DNA of 64,000 nucleotides from JAHFUS01 sp035689115 (GTDB taxonomy: Bacteria > Actinomycetota > Acidimicrobiia > Acidimicrobiales > GCA-2861595), in contig DASSMA010000045.1 in the NCBI GenBank assembly GCA_035689115.1, forward strand, positions 1-64,000, written 5' to 3'. How positions within the stretch are numbered: position 1 is the stretch's first letter; the number at the start of each line of letters is the position of its first letter. The position numbers were made by a program, and so were the translations under genes. Under the pieces are notes generated by a model. It had not been told where the DNA came from. It worked only from the letters and a program-made list of their open reading frames with translations, and ran no database searches. This document shows, piece by piece, positions 47,854 to 58,037 of this stretch.

Positions 47854-49068
47854 TCAGGCGCGGGTGTCGACCACGCGGTGGTCGCCGTGGCGGGCCAGGC
47901 GGGCGTCGAGGGTGCCCTCGTCGAGCACGACGTACTGGGTGGCGGCCAGCTCGGCGTCGAGCTCGGCCAGCAGGCGGGGCAGCGGCGTGCCGCTCCGGGG
48001 GGTGAGGAACACCAGCAGCTCCTCGATGCCGTCGACCACCCGCAGCTCGGCCTGCCAGCGGGCCACGCCTGCGTGGCGGTCGAGGACCCGCAGGAACGAC
48101 GGCTCCCCCGAGGTCACGGTGAGCCGGGGCCCCGGCCGCTTGCACGACGGGCACGGCTCGTCCTCGAGGGAGGCGAACACACCGGTGCGCAGCCGGACGA
48201 GCACGGTGCCCGACCACCCGAGCGCCGTCCACACCACCTCGCCGTCGGCGCCCGGCGGCACCGCCGTGCCCGAGAGGGGGTCGGCAATCTGGATCACCTC
48301 GGCGTCGGGCCAGGTGTGCAGGTCGATGCCGCCCTTGCACTCCCACCACATGGCCCGGGCGCCCGGCGGCGCCCAGGCCGACACGAGCGTGACCCGGGGC
48401 GGGAGCAGGGCGTGGAGGCGGGAGCGCAGCCCGTCGTCGAGCGGCTCGCCGGCGGCGAGGACCACGCGCACGCGGGAGCGCCAGCCGTCGAGCGTGCCGC
48501 CCTCCTCGTCGTCGGCGCTCAGGAGGCGGGCCAGGTCGCCGGGCCGGCCGGCCAGCACGCTGGGCAGCAGCCGGGCGGCATCGGCCGGGCGGGGCACCGG
48601 CGGCACGTGGAACGCCGGTACCCCGTAGGCCCGCGCCCCCAGCACCAGCTGCCAGTAGGGCAGGTGGGGGCCGGCGGGGAGGAACCCGAGCAGCACGTCG
48701 TCGGGGCGCACCCCGGAGCCCCGCAGCCACTCGGCGCCCATGCCGGCCAGGCGCTCGAGGTCCTCCTCCGACGACCCGACGGGCACGCCGGCCTGCACCA
48801 TCCAGTGCACCGGCTTGTAGCGCCGCAACACCCGCCGGCGCCGGCGCCGCTTGCGCCGGCTCTCCCCCATCGGCACCGGCGGGCGGAGCACCAGCGAGGC
48901 CGGCTCGGAGACGTCCTCCAGCGTCACCGGCGTCACCCGGGCCAGCTCGGCGGCGCTGCCGGGGACGCGGCCGCCGTCGGCCGTCAGCCGCTGGCGCAGC
49001 GCCGGCGCGTAGGCCGCCACCTCGTCGTCGAGGTAGCGGCTGATGCGCTTGTCGCGGGACCGTGCCAT
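47854..49068 (-). CDS. Degenerate PaaK-like AMP-forming ligase homologue
   Basis: The 404-residue product starts at ATG 49068. The C-terminal part resembles phenylacetate-CoA ligase (PaaK) proteins: GEVVWTALGWSGTVLVRLRTGVFASLEDEPCPSCKRPGPRLTVTSGE, then LRVVDGIEELLVFLTPRSG. The usual adenylate P-loop (SSGTTG-like) is not visible in the expected place, where a basic run SRRKRRRRRRVLRRYK occurs instead. The enzyme may be inactive as a CoA ligase or have shifted function. It reads in the same direction as the desulfurase, with the palindrome between. Confidence 0.65.
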   Translation of the reverse strand: MARSRDKRISRYLDDEVAAYAPALRQRLTADGGRVPGSAAELARVTPVTLEDVSEPASLVLRPPVPMGESRRKRRRRRRVLRRYKPVHWMVQAGVPVGSSEEDLERLAGMGAEWLRGSGVRPDDVLLGFLPAGPHLPYWQLVLGARAYGVPAFHVPPVPRPADAARLLPSVLAGRPGDLARLLSADDEEGGTLDGWRSRVRVVLAAGEPLDDGLRSRLHALLPPRVTLVSAWAPPGARAMWWECKGGIDLHTWPDAEVIQIADPLSGTAVPPGADGEVVWTALGWSGTVLVRLRTGVFASLEDEPCPSCKRPGPRLTVTSGEPSFLRVLDRHAGVARWQAELRVVDGIEELLVFLTPRSGTPLPRLLAELDAELAATQYVVLDEGTLDARLARHGDHRVVDTRA

Positions 49069-49117
49069 ACGCCGGCGACCCTACCGGCGCCGGCACCGGC
49101 CGGGGGCGACGCTCCGG

Positions 49118-50167
49118 TCAGCTGATGCAGTCCTGGTTGCGCGTCCCGGTGCCGTTGTTGGTCCAGGTGTTGTTGTCGCACGGCGGCGTGAGGTTGGCGT
49201 CGTTGCGGTCGAAGGCGGTGACCCCCGGGTAGGCGGCATTGCCCTGGACGAAGTTGGAGTCGACGACGTTGGACTTCGACGCCACTCTGATGCCGTTGGC
49301 GGCGTTGGCCTGGACGCTGTTCACGGTGACGAGGCTGTTGTCGGCGCCGCCGACCGTGGCGCTCCCGGGCGCCCCGAACAGGACGATGCCGTCGCCCTTG
49401 CGGTGGCCGAACTCGTGGAAGCCGTTGCCGGAGATGCTGTTCCCGCTCACGATCGTGCCGGTGTTCTTGAACCCGGTGCCCTGGTCGGCGAACACGGCCA
49501 CGCCGTCGAGGCCGTTGCCCGTGACGGTGTTGCCGATGATCTGCGTGCCGCTGGCGTTCGGCCCCTCGACGCGGATGCCGTCGTCCTGGTTGGGCCCGGT
49601 GGGGCCGCTGGGCACGTCGTTGTCGGTCACCCGGTTGTTCGTCACGACGTTGCCGTTGGCCGTGGCCGAGGTGGTGCCGAGCACCGTGATGCCCCCGAAG
49701 GGCCCGTTGTTGACGACGGCGTTGGCGGAGACCGTGTTGCCGTTCGACCAACGGACGCTGATGCCGTCGCCGTTGTCACGGGAGTTGGTCTTGATCGAGC
49801 CGATGTTGTCGCGCACGTTGAGACCGGTGACCGTGTTGCCGCCGCCGCCCAGCACCACCACGCCGGCGTCGAAGAAGCGGACCGAGCCGTTCTTGAGCGT
49901 GACACCGCTGACACCGTCGAGCAGGATGCCGATCCCGTCGGCGGTGCGGGACTTGCCGGCGACGGTCCTGCCGCCCAGGTCGACGGTGATGTTGTCGGCC
50001 CGGATGATGAGACCGCCCTGGTTGCAGGGCCCGACGTCGGCGGTGAGCGTGGTGCTCTGGGTGATCACCGAGCCGCACCCCACCGGTCCGGCCTGGGCCG
50101 CCGCCGGGGCCAGGACCGCCCCGAGCGCGACCAGTCCTGCCAACGTGCACGTCCGCCGCAAGCGCAT
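49118..50167 (-). CDS. Secreted parallel beta-helix protein
   Basis: The 349-residue product starts at ATG 50167 after AAGGGGGAG, not at the longer frame's first codon. A signal peptide (MRLRRTCTLAGLVALGAVLAPAAAQA) precedes a long right-handed beta-helix built of repeats such as NNGPFGGITVLGTTSATANGNVVTNNRV and GDGISVRWSNGNTVSANAVV. Pairs of Cys at the start (VGCGSVI..GPCNQGG) and end (PPCDNNTW..NQDCIS) could form disulfides. This NosD/pectate-lyase-like fold is found in polysaccharide lyases and cell-surface proteins. No catalytic residues could be assigned. Confidence 0.8.
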   Translation of the reverse strand: MRLRRTCTLAGLVALGAVLAPAAAQAGPVGCGSVITQSTTLTADVGPCNQGGLIIRADNITVDLGGRTVAGKSRTADGIGILLDGVSGVTLKNGSVRFFDAGVVVLGGGGNTVTGLNVRDNIGSIKTNSRDNGDGISVRWSNGNTVSANAVVNNGPFGGITVLGTTSATANGNVVTNNRVTDNDVPSGPTGPNQDDGIRVEGPNASGTQIIGNTVTGNGLDGVAVFADQGTGFKNTGTIVSGNSISGNGFHEFGHRKGDGIVLFGAPGSATVGGADNSLVTVNSVQANAANGIRVASKSNVVDSNFVQGNAAYPGVTAFDRNDANLTPPCDNNTWTNNGTGTRNQDCIS

Positions 50168-50258
50168 TCCCGCTCCCCCTTGAAGCCTCGTTCCTACCGC
50201 CGAAACGATACCTACTGGCGCGAAAGGTTCGCAACGGTCTTCGGACACATTCCGCTGT

Positions 50259-52607
50259 TCAGTGGGCGGCCATCCCGAGGGCCTCGGCCAGCGGGGCCAG
50301 GTCGGCGGCGGGCACGGTGCGGTCGTGCAGGGCCCGGTGGACCAGGTCCTGGACCCGTTCCCACGGCCCCTGGATGCCGAGGTCGTCGGCGATCCGGAGC
50401 AGGGCCAGGGCGGCGCCGATCTGGCGCCTGGCGCCCGCCCCGCCGCGCACCGCCTGCTCGACGGTGGAGGCCAGGAGCCGGCCCACCATGCGCCGCGACC
50501 GGTCGGTGGCCACCTCGAACCCGCTGGCCCGGGCCTCGCGCGCCAGCGCCACCGCCCGGCGGTAGTCGGCCGGGTCGACCGACCCCTGCTGGGCCACGAT
50601 CTCGGCCTCGATGCGCCGGGCCAGCACCAGCTCGGTGGTGGCCCGCACCTCGGGAGGCAGCGGGTACTTGGCCGCCGCCAGGACGTCGATCGTCTTGCGG
50701 TGGTCGTCGAAGAGGCGCTCGTAGGCGGCGGCGAAGCGGTCGGCGAGCGTGCGGGCGGCGCCCTGCACGATCTGCTCGGCGGCGTCGGGAAGGGCGGCGG
50801 TGATGTCGAACTCGCCGGGCCCGAACCCGTTGCTCAGCAGGCGCAGGAGGGTGATCACCGGCGCGCCGTGGTCGAACGACCCCCGCAGGAACGAGAGCGC
50901 CGCCCGGTCGGCCACGGGATCGGGCCGGCGGGTGCAGCCGAGCACCTCCAGCCCGCCCAGGTGCAGGGCGGCGTACACGTGCTCGCTGGTGCGGCCGGTG
51001 CGCACGTGGGTGAGCAGGACCTGACCGCTGCACAGGGCGATCGCCCCCCGGTCGGCCCGCACGTGGTCGACGACCTTGACGGCGTAGGCGCCGATCCGGG
51101 GCGCCGGCGGCCGGTGCTCGAGCAGCTCGACCAGCGCCAGGTGGGCCACCACCCGGTCGGCGTCGACGCGCGACGGCAGCACGTGGCGGTGCCACACCTC
51201 GCGCCCGCCGCCCTCCTCGGCGACGTTGCTCTCCGCCTTCGCCAGGATCTCGAGGAGCGCCTCCTCGCCCGTCGGCTCGCCCAGCTCGGCCAGCAGGTCG
51301 ATGACCCGCGCCGCGTAGCGCAGGATCTGCACCGTCTCGATGCCGGCCAGGTCGTTGAAGAACCAGCCGCACGACGTGTACATCGCCATGGCATGGCGCT
51401 GGGCCTCCAGCAGGGTGAAGGCCACCACGGGGTCGCCCACCACGTGGGTGGCGGCGAACTCGTCCCTCCCCACCGCGCCGAGCAGGACCTCGACGTAGGC
51501 GTCGCGCGCCGCCCACGGGTCGCGCAAGACACCGGCCCCCCGCCGCTCGAACACCTCGGTGAGGTGGTCGCGCAGGCCGTCGAGGGCGGCCCGCAGCGGC
51601 GCCCGCCACCGCTGCTGCCACCCCGGATGGCCCCCGGTGGAGCACCCGCAGTCCTCGGACCAGCGGCCCACGCCGTGGGCGCACGACCACGAGCTGAGGG
51701 CGACCTCCACCTCGAAGGCGGGCCGGGCGCGGTGCAGGTAGGCGCTCACGTTGGTGACGTCCACGCCCCGGACGGGCGCCTCCAGGGACAGGGCGTGGGC
51801 CACCAGCCGCTCGCCCCAGCGGGCGTGGTGGCCGAACGTCTCGCCGTCGGCCGCCGCCGCCACCAGGCCCTCGCCGCTCCCGAGCACCCGGTCCACCAGC
51901 TGGCGGCTGGACATCGACGACACCTCGAAGGCGAGGGCGTGGGACAGCCCCCCGTCGTAGAACACGATGTCGACCCCCCGGCCCGACCCGTCCGGGTGCA
52001 GCCACCGGTAGGGCCGGGTGGTGTCGATGTGGCCGCCCTCCATGCCGGCCCACGACCGGGGGCCGGCGCCGAGCGGCCGGACCCGGCTGGCCTGGCCCGG
52101 CGCCAGGACGGTGAACTTCACGTCCTCCTCGGCGAGGACGGCCAGCACCCGGGCGTCGACGGCCGCCTCAGGGAGCCACATGCCGTCCGCCGGCCGCCCG
52201 AAGCGGTGGGCGAAGTCGAGCAGGCCCCACCGGACCTGGGTGCGCACGTCCCGGTCGCTGGCCAGCGGCAGGATCATGTGCCCGAACGCCTGGGCCACGC
52301 CCCCCCGGCGCTCGGCGTCGGCGGCGAGGATGCGCCCGTAGGTCTCCGGGTCGTTGACCTCCAGCCACGACAGGAGTGTCGGGCCCACGTCGAACGAGAG
52401 GTTGGCGTAGTTGTTGACGATGTCGACCACCCGGCCGGCGTCGTCGAAGATGCGGGCCACCCCGTTGGGCCGGTAGCACTCGGCGTCGATGCGCTCGTTC
52501 CAGTCGTGGAACGGCGCCGCCGACGGCTCGCGGGGGATCTCCTCCGTCCACGGGTTCTCCCGGGGCGGCTGGTAGAAGTGGCCGTGGAGCACCAGCGACG
52601 TGGCCAT
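50259..52607 (-). CDS. GH57-family glycoside hydrolase with DUF3536
   Basis: The 782-residue product starts at ATG 52607. The N-terminus VLHGHFYQPPRENPW..HDWNERIDAECYRPNGVARI, later PEAAVDARVLAVLAEEDVKFTVLAPGQA and AAADGETFGHHARWGERL, belong to glycoside hydrolase family 57. A long C-terminal DUF3536 region follows (WRAPLRAALDGLRDHLTEVFERRGAGVLRDPWAARDAYVEVLLG). The family includes alpha-amylases and branching enzymes; the catalytic Glu/Asp were not pinned. It follows glgB in the alpha-glucan island, suggesting glucan trimming. Confidence 0.88.
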   Translation of the reverse strand: MATSLVLHGHFYQPPRENPWTEEIPREPSAAPFHDWNERIDAECYRPNGVARIFDDAGRVVDIVNNYANLSFDVGPTLLSWLEVNDPETYGRILAADAERRGGVAQAFGHMILPLASDRDVRTQVRWGLLDFAHRFGRPADGMWLPEAAVDARVLAVLAEEDVKFTVLAPGQASRVRPLGAGPRSWAGMEGGHIDTTRPYRWLHPDGSGRGVDIVFYDGGLSHALAFEVSSMSSRQLVDRVLGSGEGLVAAAADGETFGHHARWGERLVAHALSLEAPVRGVDVTNVSAYLHRARPAFEVEVALSSWSCAHGVGRWSEDCGCSTGGHPGWQQRWRAPLRAALDGLRDHLTEVFERRGAGVLRDPWAARDAYVEVLLGAVGRDEFAATHVVGDPVVAFTLLEAQRHAMAMYTSCGWFFNDLAGIETVQILRYAARVIDLLAELGEPTGEEALLEILAKAESNVAEEGGGREVWHRHVLPSRVDADRVVAHLALVELLEHRPPAPRIGAYAVKVVDHVRADRGAIALCSGQVLLTHVRTGRTSEHVYAALHLGGLEVLGCTRRPDPVADRAALSFLRGSFDHGAPVITLLRLLSNGFGPGEFDITAALPDAAEQIVQGAARTLADRFAAAYERLFDDHRKTIDVLAAAKYPLPPEVRATTELVLARRIEAEIVAQQGSVDPADYRRAVALAREARASGFEVATDRSRRMVGRLLASTVEQAVRGGAGARRQIGAALALLRIADDLGIQGPWERVQDLVHRALHDRTVPAADLAPLAEALGMAAH

Positions 52608-52651
52608 CCCCCGACGGTACCGGCCTCCGGGGTCGAGCTCGTCGCTCCGGG

Positions 52652-54841
52652 TCAGCCGCCTGGGGTGAGCCAGACGACCGCCAGTGGCGGCAGCACCAGT
52701 TCGGCGGAGAAGGGCAGCCCGTGCCACGAGCGGTCGGCGGCGTAGGCCCGGCCGGCGTTGCCCACCCCGCTGCCCCCGAACTCGAGGGCGTCGGTGTTGA
52801 GGACCTCCCGCCAGTCGCCGCCCTCCGGCAGCCCGACGCGGTACCCGTGGCGGACGACGGGCGACAGGTTGGCCACGCACGCCAGCACCCGGCCGTCGTC
52901 GCCGTAGCGCAGGAACGACAGCACGTTGTTCTCCACGTCGCTGGCGTCGATCCACCGGAAGCCCTCGGGCGAGTCGTCCCGCTGCCACAGCTGCGGCAGG
53001 TCGAGGTAGAGGTGGTTGAGGGCCCGCACCAGGTCCTGCACGCCCCGGTGCCCGGGGTCGTGGAGCGACGCCCAGTCGATGCTGCGCTCGTGGCTCCACT
53101 CCCAGTCCTGGGCCAGCTCGCCGCCCATGAACAGCAGCTTCTTGCCGGGGTGGGCCCACATCCACGCGTACAGGGACCGGAGGTTGGCCCGCTTCTGCCA
53201 GTAGTCGCCCGGCATCTTCGACAGCAGCGACGCCTTGCCGTGCACCACCTCGTCGTGGCTCAGCGGCAGGATGAAGTTCTCGCTCCACGCGTACAGCAGG
53301 CCGAAGGTGAGGTCGTTGTGGTGGTACCGGCGGTGGATCGGGTCCTTCGAGAAGTAGTCGAGGGTGTCGTGCATCCAGCCCATGTTCCACTTGAAGCCGA
53401 ACCCCAGGCCGCCCAGGTAGGTGGGACGCGAGACGCCCGGCCAGGCGGTGGACTCCTCGGCCACCATCATGATCCCCGGATGCTCGCCGTAGACGGCCTC
53501 GTTGAGCTGCTTCAGGAATCCGACGGCCTCGAGGTTCTCCCGCCCGCCGAACTGGTTCGGCAGCCACTCGCCCTCCTTGCGGGAGTAGTCCCGGTACAGC
53601 ATCGAGGCGACGGCGTCGACGCGCAGGCCGTCGGCGTGGAACTCCTCCAGCCAGAACAGGGCGTTGGCGATGAGGAAGTTGCGCACCTCGTGGCGCCCGA
53701 AGTTGAACACGAAGGTGCCCCAGTCGGGGTGGAAGCCGAGCCGGGGGTCGTCGTGCTCGTAGAGGGCGGTGCCGTCGAAGCGGCCGAGGGACCACTCGTC
53801 GCTCGGGAAGTGGGCGGGCACCCAGTCGACCAGCACCCCGATGCCCCGGCTGTGGAGGGCGTCGATCAGGTAGCGGAAGTCGTCAGGCGTCCCGAAGCGG
53901 GCCGTGGGCGCGTAGTAGCTCGACACCTGGTAGCCCCAGGAGGGGTCGTACGGGTGCTCGGCCACCGGCATCAGTTCGACGTGGGTGAAGCCCATGTCGA
54001 TGAGGTAGTCGGGCAGGGTCTCGGCCAGCTCCCGGTAGGTGAAGTAGTGGTTGTCGTCCGACTTGCGCCAGGACCCCACGTGGAGCTCGTAGATCGAGAT
54101 CGGCGCGTGGATGCGCTCGACCTTGTCCCTCGTGGCCATCCACCCCTGGTCGTGCCACTCGTGCCGCGACTCGGTGACCATGCTGGCCGTGCCGTGGGCC
54201 GGGTGCTGGGCCCGGAAGGCCATGGGGTCGGCCTTCAGGAACAGGCGGTCGCCGGCCGAGAGGATCTCGAACTTGTAGAGGTCGCCGTCGCCCACGCCGG
54301 GCACGAAGATCTCCCAGATCCCCGACGAGCCGAGGACCCGCATCGGGTGGACGCGACCGTCCCACTGGTTGAAGTCGCCCACCACCCGCACCGACCTGGC
54401 GCTCGGCGCCCAGACCGCGAAGGCGGTGCCGTGGACCCCGTCGTAGGTACGCACGTGGGCGCCCAGGGCCCGCCACAGGTGGCGGTGGTTCCCCTCCCCG
54501 ATGAGGTGGAGGTCGACGTCGCCGAGGGTTGGCCAGAAGCGGTACGGGTCGTCGTAGGCGAACACCGTGCCGTCCTGGTACCGGGCCTCGAGACGGTAGC
54601 CGGCCCCCGTCTCGGCCGGCGCCTCGAAGACGCCCTCAGGCCGGATCTGCTCCATCTCCACGGGCGTGCCGCCCTCCGGCAGCAGTCGCATCGACACCGC
54701 CCCGGGCCGCCAGGCCCGCACCACGCCGTCGTGGGGGCCGAGCACCCGGTGGGGGTCGGCCAGCACGCCTTCGATCAACCGGCTCAGCTCGCCGTCGATG
54801 GGGGTACGGGTGGTCACCGCCGATGGCTTTCGATCAGGCAT
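52652..54841 (-). CDS. glgB: 1,4-alpha-glucan branching enzyme
   Basis: The 729-residue enzyme makes alpha-1,6 branches. It starts at ATG 54841 and overlaps the maltokinase stop by eight bases. A CBM48-type N-terminus (FAVWAPSARSVRVVGDFNQWDG) is followed by the GH13 barrel: nucleophile Asp409 in GLRVDAVASML, acid Glu462 in MMVAEESTAWPG, and LSHDEVVHGK. Size and motif order are standard. It acts with GlgE to make branched glucan. Confidence 0.96.
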   Translation of the reverse strand: MPDRKPSAVTTRTPIDGELSRLIEGVLADPHRVLGPHDGVVRAWRPGAVSMRLLPEGGTPVEMEQIRPEGVFEAPAETGAGYRLEARYQDGTVFAYDDPYRFWPTLGDVDLHLIGEGNHRHLWRALGAHVRTYDGVHGTAFAVWAPSARSVRVVGDFNQWDGRVHPMRVLGSSGIWEIFVPGVGDGDLYKFEILSAGDRLFLKADPMAFRAQHPAHGTASMVTESRHEWHDQGWMATRDKVERIHAPISIYELHVGSWRKSDDNHYFTYRELAETLPDYLIDMGFTHVELMPVAEHPYDPSWGYQVSSYYAPTARFGTPDDFRYLIDALHSRGIGVLVDWVPAHFPSDEWSLGRFDGTALYEHDDPRLGFHPDWGTFVFNFGRHEVRNFLIANALFWLEEFHADGLRVDAVASMLYRDYSRKEGEWLPNQFGGRENLEAVGFLKQLNEAVYGEHPGIMMVAEESTAWPGVSRPTYLGGLGFGFKWNMGWMHDTLDYFSKDPIHRRYHHNDLTFGLLYAWSENFILPLSHDEVVHGKASLLSKMPGDYWQKRANLRSLYAWMWAHPGKKLLFMGGELAQDWEWSHERSIDWASLHDPGHRGVQDLVRALNHLYLDLPQLWQRDDSPEGFRWIDASDVENNVLSFLRYGDDGRVLACVANLSPVVRHGYRVGLPEGGDWREVLNTDALEFGGSGVGNAGRAYAADRSWHGLPFSAELVLPPLAVVWLTPGG

Positions 54842-56138
54842 CCAGCAGCCTCCTCACATGGCTCAGCGGGATCTCTACCCACTCCGGGCGGTGGGCCCGC
54901 TCGTACAGGACCTCGTACACCGCCTTGTCCAGCTCGAAGGCGGCCAGGACCGCGTCACGGGAGTCCCCCTCGGGAGGGAGGAGGGCGCCGATGCCCTCCG
55001 TCCCCAGGTAGCCGCGCAGGAAGGCCTTCCGGTTCCGGTGCTCCCACGCCTCGCCCACGTGCCCGAGCCGGTCCTGGTCGGCCCGGTCGCGTTCGGAGAG
55101 GGCGACGGCGGCGGCGTACTGGAACGAGCGGAGCATCCCCGCCACGTCCTTCAGGGGCGAGGACGGGAGGCGCCGCTGCTCCACGGGCCGGGCCGGCTCG
55201 CCCTCGAAGTCGAGCACGAACCACCCGGCGTCGGTGCGCATCACCTGCCCGAGGTGGTAGTCGCCGTGCACCCGGATCTGCCGCCCCGGGTCCTCGACCG
55301 CCCGGAGCCGCTCCACGAACACCGCCGCCGCCTCGGGGCCGACGTCGCCGGGATCGAGCCGGGTGAGCTGGTCGGCCACCGCGCCGGCCCATGCCGCGGC
55401 GTCGCCCGGCGCCGTCCCGAAGGACTCCGCCATGGCCAGGTGCAGCTCGGCGGTGACTGCTCCGAGGCGCCCGGCCTCGGCGGCGAAGTCGCCGCCCGTC
55501 CCGGCCGGGTCGTCGACGCCGGTGGCGTAGAGGTCGCGCAGCGAGGTGAGCGCCAGGGCCCACCCCTCCGCCCCGCCCGCCAGGTACTCCGTGCACACGG
55601 CGAGGTCCAGCCCGTCCTCGCGCCACACCCCGAGGGGCCGGGCGACGTGGGTGAAGCCGCGCTCGGTGAGGGCCGTCGTGACCTCGATGTCGGGGTTCGG
55701 GCCGTCGTTGAGGCGCCGGAACAGCTTCAGCACCAGCCGGTCGTCGAACACGAGCGACGAGTTGGACTGCTCGGCGCCCATGGGCCGCACCCGGTCGACC
55801 GCCTCGCCGGGGACGACCCGCTCGAGCAGCGCCTTGGCGTACGCGGGGTCGAGCACGGCGTCGAACAGCAGGCAGCCCTCGCTCACGCCGAGCACGGCGA
55901 CGTCGTTCCCGCTCAGGAACTCCGGCGCGCTGCCCGCCTCGCGGGCGCCCAGCACGACCTGGTAGCGAGCGCCGCCGGCGTCGACCAGCATCCACTCCAT
56001 CCCCTCGCAGAGGGCCTCGCGCGCCGCCACCTCCACGCGGTCGGGGGCGGCGCCGGCATACCAGCGCTGCCGGCCGAGGTAGGGCGGCAGCACACGCTCG
56101 AGGGTGTCCTCGTCGGCGACGGTCGTTCCCGTTTTCAA
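54834..56138 (-). CDS. mak: Maltokinase (Mak/Pep2-like)
   Basis: The 434-residue enzyme makes maltose-1-phosphate from maltose and ATP, feeding GlgE. It starts at TTG 56138 with AGGGAG nine bases upstream; no ATG or GTG fits better. The aminoglycoside-phosphotransferase-like motifs VHGDYHLGQVMRTDAGWFVLDFEGEPARP (HGDxHxGQ, DFEGEP) are exactly those of maltokinases. The N-terminus LPPYLGRQRWYAG is also typical. It lies between treS and glgB, the usual mycobacterial-type pathway partners. In some species treS and mak are fused; here they are separate. Confidence 0.94.
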   Translation of the reverse strand: MKTGTTVADEDTLERVLPPYLGRQRWYAGAAPDRVEVAAREALCEGMEWMLVDAGGARYQVVLGAREAGSAPEFLSGNDVAVLGVSEGCLLFDAVLDPAYAKALLERVVPGEAVDRVRPMGAEQSNSSLVFDDRLVLKLFRRLNDGPNPDIEVTTALTERGFTHVARPLGVWREDGLDLAVCTEYLAGGAEGWALALTSLRDLYATGVDDPAGTGGDFAAEAGRLGAVTAELHLAMAESFGTAPGDAAAWAGAVADQLTRLDPGDVGPEAAAVFVERLRAVEDPGRQIRVHGDYHLGQVMRTDAGWFVLDFEGEPARPVEQRRLPSSPLKDVAGMLRSFQYAAAVALSERDRADQDRLGHVGEAWEHRNRKAFLRGYLGTEGIGALLPPEGDSRDAVLAAFELDKAVYEVLYERAHRPEWVEIPLSHVRRLLDA

Positions 56139-56179
56139 TGGCTTCTCCCTCGTAACGTTCGGCGCCCCCGGTTGCCGGC

Positions 56180-57829
<1,650 letters not shown>

Positions 57830-57912
57830 TGCAGAACACATCCGGTGTCAGGGGTGTGCCGGTGGCTGCCGGCGCCGCCCCAGGCGGCCCCGCCGGCTGC
57901 CGGCCCGGGGGG

Positions 57913-58023
57913 TGTGGGGGGCAACGCCCCCCACAGAAGAGCCGCCGTTCCGGCTTGCCGGACGGCGGCAGGGGAGCCGTCCGCAGGACGGCACGTCAAA
58001 CTCGCCGAGCAAGCTCCGCTTGC
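57913..58023 (-). other. Cluster of four hairpins between glgE and treS
   Basis: In 208 bases between glgE and treS there are four stems in a row: TGTGGGGGGC/GCCCCCCACA (57913-57935), GCCGCCGTTCCGG/CCGGACGGCGGC (57941-57969), GCCGTCC/GGACGGC (57976-57992) and GCAAGC/GCTTGC (58009-58023). They would lie in the 5' part of a treS message. They could be processing sites, a terminator array or a structured leader; nothing recognised. Confidence 0.5.
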
Positions 58024-58037
58024 GAGTGCGAAACCCG

